Shown: in pieces, positions 31,226-40,176 of the stretch
Numbering within the stretch: the stretch's first letter is position 1
Layout: every line of letters starts with the position of its first letter
From: Desulfovibrio sp.
Lineage (GTDB): Bacteria; Desulfobacterota; Desulfovibrionia; Desulfovibrionales; Desulfovibrionaceae
Assembly: GCF_014803725.1 (NCBI RefSeq)
Contig: NZ_JAAVBE010000038.1
Location: 1 to 54,534, forward strand
Reading direction: 5' to 3'
DNA: 54,534 nt
Translations under genes and position numbers: made by a program
The notes under the pieces: model-generated
Told to the model about the DNA's origin: nothing
The model's database searches: none
What the model saw: only the letters and a program-made list of their open reading frames with translations

Positions 31226-31582
31226 TCAGGCTCCGTCTTCCGCATCCCCGCGGGGGCCTTCGCGCCATTTGCGGTATTCTTCGCCCCAGGCGCCCACGGC
31301 GTCGAGCACGGGCCGGAGAGACAGGCCGATTTTGCTCAACCGGTATTCGACGCTTATGGAGCTGGCGGGATGCACATCACGGATGATGATGCCGTCCTCG
31401 TCCAGGGAGCGCAGGGTCGTGCTCAGCACCTTGTTGCTGATGCCGCCGAGACATGCCTGCAATTCATTGAAGCGCATGGCGCCGCCGGCAAGCTGCTGCA
31501 GGATAAGGAGCTTCCACTTGCTCCCGATCACGCTGACAGTCACCCCCACGGGGCATTTGGGCAAGCCGTGCCGTTCGGCCAT
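31226..31582 (-). CDS. HxlR-family transcriptional regulator
   Basis: 118 residues, one winged-helix domain. CPVGVTVSVIGSKWKLLIL carries the conserved N-terminal Cys of HxlR/YodB-type redox or electrophile sensors, and RFNELQACLGGISNKVLSTTLRSLDEDGII is the recognition region (described in part). It is divergent from the NAD(P)H-binding gene at 31771, a common pairing for HxlR regulators that sense electrophiles or oxidants. A palindromic site at 31669-31686 lies between the two. Confidence 0.9.
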   Translation of the reverse strand: MAERHGLPKCPVGVTVSVIGSKWKLLILQQLAGGAMRFNELQACLGGISNKVLSTTLRSLDEDGIIIRDVHPASSISVEYRLSKIGLSLRPVLDAVGAWGEEYRKWREGPRGDAEDGA

Positions 31583-31668
31583 GGGCTTGTTCCTCTACGA
31601 AGGCTGCGCGCGGCAACTTCGTCGCGCAACGAGTTTATCGTGCCCATTTCTGCCGGGCGTGTCAAAAC

Positions 31669-31686
31669 GGTTACTGCGCAGTTACC
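31669..31686. promoter_or_regulatory. Near-palindrome, candidate HxlR operator
   Basis: The 18 bases around ACTGCGCAGT (a perfect 10-base palindrome at 31673-31682 with flanking GGTT and TACC) match their reverse complement at 16 positions. It is in the divergent gap, 85-105 bases from each start codon, as expected for an HxlR-type dimer site. Confidence 0.5.
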
Positions 31687-31770
31687 TGGTGAGCGGCGCG
31701 CCATTCATTGCCATTTCTTCCGGGCGGCGGTAGAGCGGGTGAAAAAGGCTTTTTAGCCAGGGAGCAGGAT

Positions 31771-32439
31771 ATGGAAAAGCAGGTTGTGCTCATCGGGGCC
31801 AGCGGCTATGTGGGGCGCGCGATCTTGAACGAACTCCTCGAGCGCGGCTGGCATGTGAAAGCGCTGGTGCGCCATCCGCAAAACATCACCCTTAAAAATC
31901 CCGCGTTGAGCGTTGAAAAAGTGGATGTCAGCGATGAACAGGCACTTGCCGCCGCGCTTCAGGGCTGCCCCCTGGTGATCAGCTCGTATAATCCCGGCTG
32001 GACCAACCCCGATATTTATGAACACACGCTCAAAAACTATAAAAAGATCCTTGAGGCGGCCAAGGCCGCGCATGTGCGCCGGCTCCTCATTGTGGGCGGC
32101 GCCGGCTCGCTCTTTGTGGCGCCCGGGCTGCGGCTGATGGACACCGGCAAGGTGCCGGAAGCCATCCTGCCCGGCGTGCGCTCGCTGGCCGAGTTTTACC
32201 TGGGGGCGCTCACCAAGGAGGACGGCATCGACTGGGTGTTTTTCTCCCCGGCCGGCGTGCTCGGCAATGCGGACAGGACGCCCGGCGTCCGTACCGGCAG
32301 GTACCGGCTCGGCAAGGACGACCTCATCGTTGACGCGCAGGGCAACAGCTTTATATCTGTGGAAGACTACGCCAAGGCGATGGTGGATGAACTGGAAGAG
32401 GGCGCCCATCACAAGGAGCGCTTCACCATCGGCTACTAG
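31771..32439 (+). CDS. NAD(P)H-binding protein (NmrA/atypical SDR family)
   Basis: 222 residues. N-terminal GASGYVGRAILNEL is the glycine-rich cofactor motif of atypical short-chain dehydrogenases. The middle has RRLLIVGGAGSL, typical of the NmrA-like/YwnB group. Substrate unknown. GGGAGCAGG is just ahead of the ATG. It is divergent from the HxlR regulator, which probably controls it, and is followed closely by the macrodomain gene. Confidence 0.88.
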   Translation: MEKQVVLIGASGYVGRAILNELLERGWHVKALVRHPQNITLKNPALSVEKVDVSDEQALAAALQGCPLVISSYNPGWTNPDIYEHTLKNYKKILEAAKAAHVRRLLIVGGAGSLFVAPGLRLMDTGKVPEAILPGVRSLAEFYLGALTKEDGIDWVFFSPAGVLGNADRTPGVRTGRYRLGKDDLIVDAQGNSFISVEDYAKAMVDELEEGAHHKERFTIGY

Positions 32440-32462
32440 CCGCATAACCGGGGCTTTCCGAG

Positions 32463-33281
32463 ATGGCACTTCTTCAGAAGCCCCGCAAAACTCCCAGCAC
32501 CATGCCCAAGACTCACGAGGATCAGGCCGCGCGGCTGGACAGGCTCATCGGCCTTTTGGACGGCCGCGTGGCGCCCCCGCCGAATGTGGCCGGCAAGCAA
32601 ACGCTGCTGCGCGCCCTCATGAACCTGCATCCGGGGGAGGGGCTGCCGGCGGAGTTTTTTGCGTTGCAGGATGAGGAACTGGTCTCCCAGAAACGCTCCC
32701 GGGGCATCGTGGAGCTCTCGCAGATCCCGCCCTCGCCCGTGTTTCCCCATCTGCGCCTGTGGCGGGGCGACATCACCCGCCTTGCGGCCGACGCCATCGT
32801 CAATGCGGCCAACAGCCAGCTTCTTGGCTGCTTCCATCCCCTGCACGACTGCATCGACAATATCATCCACTCCCGCGCCGGCCTTCAGTTGCGCGCGGAG
32901 TGCAGAAAGCTCATGCAGGCGCAGGGGCACGAGGAGCCGGTGGGGAGCGCGAAGATCACTCCGGCCTACAACCTGCCGGCCCGATGGGTCATCCACACGG
33001 TCGGCCCCATTGTGGAAGGGGACGCGCCCACGCCGCGACAATGCCGCGAGCTCGCCGCCTGTTATACGGCGTGCCTCGACCTTGCCCGGCATTATGGACT
33101 TGAGTCGCTGGCTTTCTGCTGTATCTCGACGGGCGTTTTCCATTTCCCGAACGCGCTTGCTGCCCGCATCGCCGTGGAAACGGTGTGCGAGTCCCTGAGC
33201 CTGGCGCCGTTCGCCACCGTGATTTTTGATGTCTTCACCGACGAGGACGAGCAGCTGTACAGAAAATTGCTGGGGTATTGA
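32463..33281 (+). CDS. Zn-dependent macrodomain protein-ADP-ribose hydrolase
   Basis: 272 residues. Removes ADP-ribose from proteins. An N-terminal helical part (1-90) precedes the macrodomain. ADAIVNAANSQLLGC is the ADP-ribose loop, and GCFHPLHDCIDNIIHSRAG carries the Cys/His ligands of the zinc-dependent subgroup. GVFHFP is the second loop. The stop is followed directly by the ATG of the sirtuin gene with no spacer, so the pair is coupled. An alternative start is at 32502; neither has a clear ribosome-binding site. Confidence 0.9.
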   Translation: MALLQKPRKTPSTMPKTHEDQAARLDRLIGLLDGRVAPPPNVAGKQTLLRALMNLHPGEGLPAEFFALQDEELVSQKRSRGIVELSQIPPSPVFPHLRLWRGDITRLAADAIVNAANSQLLGCFHPLHDCIDNIIHSRAGLQLRAECRKLMQAQGHEEPVGSAKITPAYNLPARWVIHTVGPIVEGDAPTPRQCRELAACYTACLDLARHYGLESLAFCCISTGVFHFPNALAARIAVETVCESLSLAPFATVIFDVFTDEDEQLYRKLLGY

Positions 33282-34136
33282 ATGGACGCGCTGCGAAGGG
33301 TCTCAGCCGCGCTCGCCAAGGCGCCGGCCGTGCTCATCGGCGGGGGCGCCGGCCTCTCCGCGGCCGCGGGCATCGACTATTCAGGGGAGGGGTTCCGGCG
33401 CGCCTTTGCGGACTATATCGCTCGCTACGGCTTCAGCGACCTGTATTCTTCGGGCTTTTACCCCTTCCCTACGGAAGAAGAACGCTGGGCCTACTGGGCG
33501 CGGCATATCGAATATACGGTGCTCGCTCGCCCCGCCATGCCGCTCTATCGCCGGCTGCTCCGGCTAGTGGACGACAAGGAGTATTTCGTCATCACCACCA
33601 ACGTGGACGCCCAGTTCGAGAAGGCCGGCTTTGCCAGGGATTGCCTCTTCGTGGTGCAGGGCGATTATCGGGAGATGCAGTGCGCCCGGGCCTGCCATCA
33701 AAAGGTCTACTCCAACATCGAAGCGGCGCAAAAAATCCTGGCGGCCGCGCATGACCTGACCATCCCGTCGGAATACGTGCCGCACTGCCCGGTCTGCGGC
33801 GGTAAAATGGAGATGCACCTGCGGGTGGACAGATATTTTATCGAAGACGAGGCCTGGCACCGGGCGGCGCAGCGCTATGCAGCGTTTTTGCACACCTATG
33901 GCAGGGGGGAGATCGTCCTTCTGGAAATGGGCGTGGGCTTCAATACGCCGACCATCATCCGCTTCCCTTTTGAAGAACTGACCATGGCCGACCCGCAAGC
34001 CCTGCTGGTGCGCATGAACACGGAACCGGCACCCCCGCGATTGCCCATCCAGGCCCGCACCGTCAACATCGAGGCGCCGATACCCGAAGTTGTGGATGCT
34101 CTGCTGGCGGCAAAGCAGGAAAACGCCGCCACCTGA
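33282..34136 (+). CDS. Class M sirtuin (SirTM-type protein ADP-ribosyltransferase)
   Basis: 284 residues. NAD+-binding loop GGGAGLSAAAGIDYSG; TTNVDAQFEKAG and FVVQGDY place Gln where deacetylase sirtuins have the catalytic His, the SirTM mark. CARACH and CPVCGG form the zinc site. Known SirTM enzymes ADP-ribosylate a lipoylated GcvH-L carrier and the linked macrodomain reverses it. Here neither gcvH-L nor lplA2 is adjacent. The start is immediately after the macrodomain stop. Confidence 0.9.
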   Translation: MDALRRVSAALAKAPAVLIGGGAGLSAAAGIDYSGEGFRRAFADYIARYGFSDLYSSGFYPFPTEEERWAYWARHIEYTVLARPAMPLYRRLLRLVDDKEYFVITTNVDAQFEKAGFARDCLFVVQGDYREMQCARACHQKVYSNIEAAQKILAAAHDLTIPSEYVPHCPVCGGKMEMHLRVDRYFIEDEAWHRAAQRYAAFLHTYGRGEIVLLEMGVGFNTPTIIRFPFEELTMADPQALLVRMNTEPAPPRLPIQARTVNIEAPIPEVVDALLAAKQENAAT

Positions 34137-34214
34137 GCCGGTGTCGCCAGGCCCGGCTTCACGCGCGGCAGGGGGATTCATTCCAGAAGAGTACCGGGCA
34201 AAGGCTGTTCACGC

Positions 34215-34260
34215 ACGAAAAAAGGGTGTTTTGCTGTTTAAGACGGCAAAACACCCTTTG
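34215..34260. terminator. Strong bidirectional hairpin terminator
   Basis: AAAGGGTGTTTTGC (34221-34234) pairs exactly with its complement at 34246-34259 over an 11-base loop. On the minus strand the stem is followed by a T run (complement of the A run at 34218-34223), which ends the AI-2E/dacA/tatA/ACT operon; on the plus strand it closes the sirtuin transcript. Confidence 0.85.
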
Positions 34261-34293
34261 GCGAAGTCTTTCCCCCGATGCGGGGGGCGGCGT

Positions 34294-34725
34294 TCAGAAG
34301 CGGCAGAGCTGGGCGGCCGGGATGATGGCGAACTTGTGGCGGCTCAAAAGCTCCACCGCCTCGTCCACCTTGTCGAAGCGGAAAATCATCACCGCCCGGC
34401 CGTGCTCCCGCTGGATGAAGGCATACATGTATTCCACATTGATGCCGTTCTTTGAGACGAGCTGGAGCACGCTGTCGAGGCCGCCGGGCTCGTCCGGCAC
34501 CTCCACGGCCACAACGCTCGTGCGCCCGAGCGTGAAGCCCTTTTCTTTGAGGACTTGTTTGGCCTTCTCATGGTCGCAGACGATCATCCGCAGGATGCCG
34601 AAATCCGAGGTGTCGGCCAGCGACAGCGCACGGATGTTGATGCCGGCCTCGGCCAGGGTGTGGATGACCTCGGCGAGGCGCCCGGCGCGGTTCTCAAGAA
34701 AAACAGACAGTTGCTCGGCCTTCAT
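34294..34725 (-). CDS. Tandem ACT-domain protein
   Basis: 143 residues made of two ACT domains (about 5-65 and 75-140). Each starts with a ligand-binding loop: [25 protein letters not shown] and [25 protein letters not shown] (part quoted). ACT pairs of this size bind amino acids and regulate enzymes or are free-standing; ligand unknown. AAGGA precedes the ATG. It is last in the minus-strand operon with tatA. Confidence 0.9.
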   Translation of the reverse strand: MKAEQLSVFLENRAGRLAEVIHTLAEAGINIRALSLADTSDFGILRMIVCDHEKAKQVLKEKGFTLGRTSVVAVEVPDEPGGLDSVLQLVSKNGINVEYMYAFIQREHGRAVMIFRFDKVDEAVELLSRHKFAIIPAAQLCRF

Positions 34726-34751
34726 GGCGCGTCCTTTCAGGGCTTGCGGGT

Positions 34752-34958
34752 TCAGGCCTTGTGACTGTCGTCGTGGCCGGCGGGGCTTTTCTTTTCCTGC
34801 GCGGTGATGTCGATCTCATCGGGCTCGGACGAGGCGCGGCGGAAATTCCTGATGGCCCGGCCCAGTCCCCCGCCGATTTCGGGCAGCTTCTTGGCGCCGA
34901 AAATCAGGAGCACGATGAGCAGGATGAGCAGGATCTGGTTGGGGCCGATGCTGAACAT
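34752..34958 (-). CDS. tatA: Sec-independent translocase protein TatA
   Basis: 68 residues. One N-terminal membrane helix ([13 protein letters not shown]), the [10 protein letters not shown] hinge, then an amphipathic helix and a charged tail. Forms the Tat pore that exports folded proteins. The frame is open further upstream, but GGAGG seven bases before the ATG at 34958 fixes the start. tatB and tatC are not in the window. Confidence 0.93.
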   Translation of the reverse strand: MFSIGPNQILLILLIVLLIFGAKKLPEIGGGLGRAIRNFRRASSEPDEIDITAQEKKSPAGHDDSHKA

Positions 34959-35016
34959 GCGGAAGCCTCCGGCGGTGTTTGCGGTATGTGGCCAGCCTTC
35001 CACAAACCATACGGGG

Positions 35017-35955
35017 TCAGCGGGCCGAGGTCAAGGTGCCCTTGCGCGGCGCGCGGCTTTTGGCGCGGCCCGCGGGCGCGGCAGAGGCAAGGCGCGTGCC
35101 CGCGAGGGCGGCCTGAACTTTTTTCGGGTCACGGGGCGCGCTGAAGCCGGCCTCAAGTATCTGGCGCGCCGCGGCGTCCCGCTGCTCCTTGTTGCCCGCG
35201 CCGAGCACCACGGCGAGCAGCCGGGTCTTGCCGCGTTGTGCCGTGACCACGAGATTGTAGCCCGAGGCCACCGTCCAGCCGGTCTTGAGCCCGTTGACCC
35301 CGTTCATGGTGCCGAGCAGCGCATTGGTGTTGCGCAGGGGGAGCCCGCGGTGCAGGAAATTGCGCATGCCGTGGAAGCGCATGGCCGAAGGATGCGCCTT
35401 GAGGTAGGCCTGGCAGAGCCGCATCATGTCGCGGGCGCTGGTTTTCTGCCCTGCGGCGGGGAGGCCGGTGGGATTTTTGAAGGTGGTGCGGCTGAGCCCG
35501 AGGCTGCGCGCCCGGCCATTCATCTGCCGCACGAAGGTGCGCGTATCGCCGCCAACGCGGCCGGCCACGGTCATGGCGGCGTCATTGCCCGAAACCACCG
35601 CCATGCCCGCCAGAAGCCGCACGAGCGGCACAGTGTCCCCGGCCTGAAGGTGCATGGAGGAGCCGCCTACCGACGCGGCCGCCGCCGGCACGCGCACCTT
35701 GGTGTCCAGCCGCAGCCGGCGCGCCTTCACGGCGTCGAGCGCGAGATACATGGTCATGATCTTGGTGAGCGAGGCCGGAGGTATGGGGCTGTCGGCATTT
35801 TTCTCATAGAGCACGCGGCCGGTATCCATGTTGACGAGGATGGCCGAACGCGCGGGCACCGTGGCGGCAAGCCCCGCGGCGGGCAGCAGGAGGCCGAGCA
35901 GCGACAGGAGCCAGAAGAGGCAGGTGGCGGAAAGGCGGGCAGGATACCGTCGCAT
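35017..35955 (-). CDS. D-alanyl-D-alanine carboxypeptidase (PBP5/6-like)
   Basis: 312 residues. An N-terminal signal peptide ([19 protein letters not shown]) is followed by the serine peptidase motifs SLTK, SGN and KTG. Trims D-Ala from peptidoglycan pentapeptides at the outer face of the inner membrane. The C-terminus is short and basic, without the long amphipathic anchor of E. coli DacA, though a SPOR-less tail is common in this group. It lies 11 bases after the AI-2E gene, same strand. The long open frame continuing upstream to 36531 is not coding. Confidence 0.9.
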   Translation of the reverse strand: MRRYPARLSATCLFWLLSLLGLLLPAAGLAATVPARSAILVNMDTGRVLYEKNADSPIPPASLTKIMTMYLALDAVKARRLRLDTKVRVPAAAASVGGSSMHLQAGDTVPLVRLLAGMAVVSGNDAAMTVAGRVGGDTRTFVRQMNGRARSLGLSRTTFKNPTGLPAAGQKTSARDMMRLCQAYLKAHPSAMRFHGMRNFLHRGLPLRNTNALLGTMNGVNGLKTGWTVASGYNLVVTAQRGKTRLLAVVLGAGNKEQRDAAARQILEAGFSAPRDPKKVQAALAGTRLASAAPAGRAKSRAPRKGTLTSAR

Positions 35956-35966
35956 GATCCCTCGGC

Positions 35967-37067
35967 CTAGGGCCGGTAATAACGGTTGGCTTCTTCCACG
36001 GACTGCATGGCAAAGGCCAGGAGCACGGGCCCGGCGATGAGGCCCACGGCCCCGAAGGCGGAGAGCCCGCAGAGGATGGCGAGGATGAGCACGAGGAAGG
36101 GCGCGTTGATGCCCTGGCGCAGAAAGAAGGGCCTGAGCACATTGTCCACCCCGGCCACCGCCACGATGCCCCAGAGCGCCAGGCCAACGGCCGCCATGGA
36201 CTTGCCGCTGAACCACAGTGAAATGCAGAGAGGCCCCCACACCAGCGCCGTGCCCACCATGGGGATGGGCGCCACGAGCGTCGCCAGCATGCCCCAGAAC
36301 GCGGGCTGGTTGACGCCGGCCACGGCGAAGCCCACGCCGCAGAGGGCGCCCTGCGCCAGCGCCACCAGCACGATGCCCAGCATGATGGCCTTGAGGGCGC
36401 GGTAGATGGCCGTTATGAAGCGGCCAAGCAATTCCTGGGGGATGTGGAAAATGCGGCACGTCACCTTGCGGATGCGGCGCGAATAGACGGTGAACAGCAC
36501 CGTCAGCGTGAGGAAGAGGAAGGCCGTCCACAACACGGTCATGGTGCCCCCGAGAAAGCCGAAACTCCGGCTCACGAGCATGCCCACCGCATCGCTGAAC
36601 ATGGTGTCGAGGTTGTCCACCACGTCATTGAGCGCCTTTTCGATGCTCGGATATTCCGCAAGGCTGCGGCGCACGGCATGGATGTATTCCAGCCAGTTGG
36701 GGGGAAGCTGGAAATTGTTGGCCTGAAGCTCCCGCAGGCGCGCGAGCCCGGCCACCGCCTGCGGCGACACGAGCAGCGCGAGCACCGCGATGGGCGCGAT
36801 GAGCGCGGAGAGGATGACGGCCACATAGCCGCCGAGGGGCACAAAGCTCGAAAGCGCCAGCAGGAACCTGCGCCAGCGCGAATCCGGCATGCCATGCTCA
36901 AGGTTCATGCGCCAGGCGCCCGTGCCCTGCCTGAGGCGCCGGTAAAGGGGCACTGTCAGGCACGAGAGGCAGGCCGCCATGAAGATGGTGATGGGGTTGG
37001 GCCACAGCAGGAGGTAGAGCGCCAGCGCAGCCAGCAGATAGAGGAGACGCGGCAGCGGAAAGGTCAT
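35967..37067 (-). CDS. AI-2E family transporter (PerM/YhhT type)
   Basis: 366 residues, eight or so membrane helices. A typical ORF of the UPF0118 family: helix pair at the N-terminus (LLYLLAALALYLLLWPN), a long soluble loop at about 140-190, then FRVFHIPQELLGRFITAIY-like coupling helix and C-terminal helices with GPLCISLW and LIAGPVLL. Substrates of the family differ (quorum signals, small anions or cations); not decidable here. AAGGA is six bases before the ATG at 37067, favouring it over the ATG at 37073. Confidence 0.88.
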   Translation of the reverse strand: MTFPLPRLLYLLAALALYLLLWPNPITIFMAACLSCLTVPLYRRLRQGTGAWRMNLEHGMPDSRWRRFLLALSSFVPLGGYVAVILSALIAPIAVLALLVSPQAVAGLARLRELQANNFQLPPNWLEYIHAVRRSLAEYPSIEKALNDVVDNLDTMFSDAVGMLVSRSFGFLGGTMTVLWTAFLFLTLTVLFTVYSRRIRKVTCRIFHIPQELLGRFITAIYRALKAIMLGIVLVALAQGALCGVGFAVAGVNQPAFWGMLATLVAPIPMVGTALVWGPLCISLWFSGKSMAAVGLALWGIVAVAGVDNVLRPFFLRQGINAPFLVLILAILCGLSAFGAVGLIAGPVLLAFAMQSVEEANRYYRP

Positions 37068-37242
37068 GGGCATTCCTTGGAAAGCAGAAGGAGCGGCGGT
37101 AAAATGCGCCTGGGCCGACGCAAAGGGCGGCGCCCTCGTGAGGGCCGCGGCCCCGGGTCGCAGTTTCCTTCGGGAATGGAACTATCTACCAGCCTTGGCC
37201 CGGTCTGCCAAGTCTTTGGTCCCGCAAAAGGGGAGCATGGCG

Positions 37243-40176
37243 TCAGGAGGCGCAGAGCGGCGCATACGGGCACCAGCGGCAGTGCGCATCCGGGCGTGCA
37301 TCGAAGCGCGGCGCGTGCTCCATGTGCCTGAGCAGGAGCGCCAGCGCGAGCTTGCAGTCGGCGCGAGCGCTGGCGAGTTCGTCGTCCAGCAGGGGCCCGA
37401 AGAGGGGATGTTCCTTGCCCTGAAAGCGCAGCTCCACGAGGGCCGCATCGCCCACGGCGTCGCCCTCGCGGGCCTCCAGCAGGGCCACATAGGCCGGGAG
37501 CTGCATGCTCGGCAGCCGTTCGCGCAGGGCTTCAAAAGCGCCGTCGAGTTCGGCCATGGTCTCCGCATCAGGCGCCCCGCCCGCGCTGTCCACCCGCGCG
37601 CAAAGCTCGGCCGCCCGGGCGAAGAAGGGGCTGTCCGTCCAGAGGCCGGGGTCGTGGCGCTTGATGCCGCCGGTCTTGTAATCGAGCACATGGAGGAGGC
37701 CGTCGCGCCGGTCGAGGCGGTCGATGATGCCGGTAAAGGCGTAGGGGCGCCCGGCGAGGATGAGATCGGCGTCGATGCGCCGCTCCAGGGCAACGATTTG
37801 GGTCTCTTCGGGCTGGTGCTCCAAAAATTTTTGCAGGCGCACGGGCACGGAGGCTTCGAGCATGAGGCAGGCATCTGCCGGGAGCAGCCGGCGCAGGCCG
37901 GCCTGGGCCATGGCCTCCTGAAAACAGGCGAGGGCCTGCGCCCCGGTGATGTCGCCTTTCCTGACCGTCTTGCCGAGCCACGGGCCATACAGGGCGCGCA
38001 GGGCCGCGTGCAGACAGGTGCCCACGGCGGCGGGGTCATCGCCCTCGTTCACCTCCTGCCGGGGCTTGAGGCGGCACAGGGTCTCCCATACGAAGCGCAG
38101 GGGGCAGTCGAGATACGCATCGAGCCTGGTGGCCGAGAGCGTCCCCCGCAAAAAGGCTTTCATGGCCGCGTCGAGCCCGGGTGTCCGTGCGAGGGAGACT
38201 GGCTCGGCCGGGCTTTGGCGCACCTCGCAGGCTGCCGCGCGCAGGGGCGCCGTGCCGGGCGTGAGCAGCGCGCCGCGCTCCTGCTCCGCCTGCCAGAGAA
38301 AACCCTCCACAAAGCGGCTGCGCAGCTTCTTGCCGTCAAAAAGCGCGGAATGGCTCACGCCTTCCTGCCAGTAAAAATGGGCCTCGCGGGCGCTGGCGCA
38401 CAGGCGGTGCAGGGTATAGGCCGCCACGCGCTCGCGGCGCCGCGCGTCCGGCAGGCCGAGCACGGCGCGCAGCGAATCCGGCAGGAGCGGATCCTGTGCG
38501 GGATTGCCGGGCAGCACATCGTCCGTGGCGTCCACCACAAAAACGCGGTCGAAATGCAAGAGGCGCGTTTCCAGCATGCCGAGCACCTGCACGCCCACCA
38601 GCGGGTCGGCCTCAAAGGGGATGCGCTCGCGCTCCAGCAATTGCCGGGCAATGCCGTAGAGCAGGGCCGGCGGAAAGACCTCGCCGGCGAGGGCATTGTG
38701 CGCGAGCTCGGGCGCCACGTGGCGCATGAGCCGGAACAGCGCCTCGGCATCCAGCGGAAAGCGCCGCCACACATCTCCCCCATAGGCGAGCAAAAAGCCA
38801 TGGATGCCGCCGAGCCACGCCGCAAGGCCGGCCGTGGTATCGGCCTCATGCAGGGCGCCGACAGTGGTTTCAAGGCATTCGGTCAGGAGCGCGGCCAGCG
38901 TTGCGGGCAACTGCTGCCGGCACTCTTCGAGGCAGGCCGGAAGATCCACATAGCGGCTCCCGGTGCGGACGAGGGCCTCCATACGGCGCAGGCCGTCGCG
39001 CAGGGCAAAGACCTCGCCGTCAGACGCGCGCGTCTCAAGCATGTTGAGATACGGATGCCTGAGCACATGCAGGAGCGAGCGCCAGTAGCAGCGACCGTCT
39101 TCGGCGCGGCCTTCCTCCAGCGTGAAGAGGGCGTCCAGCAGGCGGAAAAGCGGCGAGCGTGCCAGCGGATAGCCCATGGAAACATTGACATCCTTTTCCG
39201 GCAGGTGATGGAGCACGGGCAGCAGCAGTGCGCTGTCCGTCAACACCACCGCCGTGGAGCCGCCCCCCGTGTGGCGGAGGTCATGGGCCAGGGCCTCCAG
39301 TTGGGAATGAAGGTCATAGCCGGCGAAGAACTCCCGGCGCGGCTCGTGGCCGGCCTCCGCTTCGGTCAGCGGCACAGCGGGCTCGGCCCGCGCATGCCAG
39401 CGCCGCAGCCACGCGCCCTGTTCCGCACAGGCCCAATGCGGGGCGCCCTCAAGCACGGTCGGGTCGGTATGCAGGCAGACATGGGCCCCGGCGCGCCACA
39501 GGGCGCGGAGCAGGGTCTCTTCCGTGCCGCTGAGTACGGAGAAGCCGGCGATGAACACGGGCCGTTCCGCGGCCGGCTGGAGCAGCGGCGGGATGCGTGC
39601 CGCGCCCCGGGCCGCCAAAAATTGCTCAAGGCCCGGGGTGGTCCAGCCGCGTTCTTCGAGTGCCGCGCGCCAGGCCCGGCTGATGCGGCCAAGGGCGCCG
39701 AGCAGGGCGGCCGCCGGCGCCGTGACCTCGCCTTCAAGATGGGCGAGGTCGGCTGGCTCCACCCCTTGGATAAAGAGTTCTTCCAGCAGGGATGCGAGGC
39801 GCAGCCCCCAAGGGAGAAAGCGGGCCATGTCCATCTTCGCGAAGCGCGCTTCAAGGGCCGCATCCTCCCGCGCGAGGCCGCGCACGCATTGGTGGAGCAA
39901 TGCCCCCTGATCCAGCGGGTTGGCGGCCATTTTCGCCGCGCCCTGCGCACGCGCCCGCCACAGGGCCACGAGCTCGCTGAAGGCGACGGTCTTGGGCAGC
40001 AGCCCGGCGTAGCCGCGCTCCTCAAAGATGCGCACGATATAGCGCCACGGCCGCTGGTGCGGCACCACGATGAGGGCCTTGCCAGGCTGGCCGTGCGTGA
40101 GCTTTTCCACCGTGTCCACAAGGTCGGGGAGGAAGGGCCGCTGCCACGGAAAGATGAGAAAGGGCTGCGCGCTCAT
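37243..40176 (-). CDS. addB: AddB-like PD-(D/E)XK exonuclease subunit
   Basis: 977 residues. Second subunit of the AddAB (RecBCD-equivalent) break-processing complex. The first two thirds are a degenerate helicase-like region without a clear Walker A. The C-terminal RecB-like nuclease has VLDYKTGG and a four-Cys iron-sulfur staple: LDCPLRFVWE on one side and CRWCPYAPLC at the C-terminus. The start at 40176 overlaps the addA stop by four bases (ATGA). The upstream open frame to 40239 is not needed. Confidence 0.88.
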   Translation of the reverse strand: MSAQPFLIFPWQRPFLPDLVDTVEKLTHGQPGKALIVVPHQRPWRYIVRIFEERGYAGLLPKTVAFSELVALWRARAQGAAKMAANPLDQGALLHQCVRGLAREDAALEARFAKMDMARFLPWGLRLASLLEELFIQGVEPADLAHLEGEVTAPAAALLGALGRISRAWRAALEERGWTTPGLEQFLAARGAARIPPLLQPAAERPVFIAGFSVLSGTEETLLRALWRAGAHVCLHTDPTVLEGAPHWACAEQGAWLRRWHARAEPAVPLTEAEAGHEPRREFFAGYDLHSQLEALAHDLRHTGGGSTAVVLTDSALLLPVLHHLPEKDVNVSMGYPLARSPLFRLLDALFTLEEGRAEDGRCYWRSLLHVLRHPYLNMLETRASDGEVFALRDGLRRMEALVRTGSRYVDLPACLEECRQQLPATLAALLTECLETTVGALHEADTTAGLAAWLGGIHGFLLAYGGDVWRRFPLDAEALFRLMRHVAPELAHNALAGEVFPPALLYGIARQLLERERIPFEADPLVGVQVLGMLETRLLHFDRVFVVDATDDVLPGNPAQDPLLPDSLRAVLGLPDARRRERVAAYTLHRLCASAREAHFYWQEGVSHSALFDGKKLRSRFVEGFLWQAEQERGALLTPGTAPLRAAACEVRQSPAEPVSLARTPGLDAAMKAFLRGTLSATRLDAYLDCPLRFVWETLCRLKPRQEVNEGDDPAAVGTCLHAALRALYGPWLGKTVRKGDITGAQALACFQEAMAQAGLRRLLPADACLMLEASVPVRLQKFLEHQPEETQIVALERRIDADLILAGRPYAFTGIIDRLDRRDGLLHVLDYKTGGIKRHDPGLWTDSPFFARAAELCARVDSAGGAPDAETMAELDGAFEALRERLPSMQLPAYVALLEAREGDAVGDAALVELRFQGKEHPLFGPLLDDELASARADCKLALALLLRHMEHAPRFDARPDAHCRWCPYAPLCAS

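Noticed and set aside
28324-31245. 973-residue open frame antisense to clpB
   Set aside because: A high-GC shadow frame of clpB; no domains, and the plus-strand protein is certain.
35017-36531. 504-residue open frame continuing upstream of the carboxypeptidase
   Set aside because: The upstream part reads the AI-2E transporter gene in another frame; the signal peptide and ribosome-binding site put the start at 35955.
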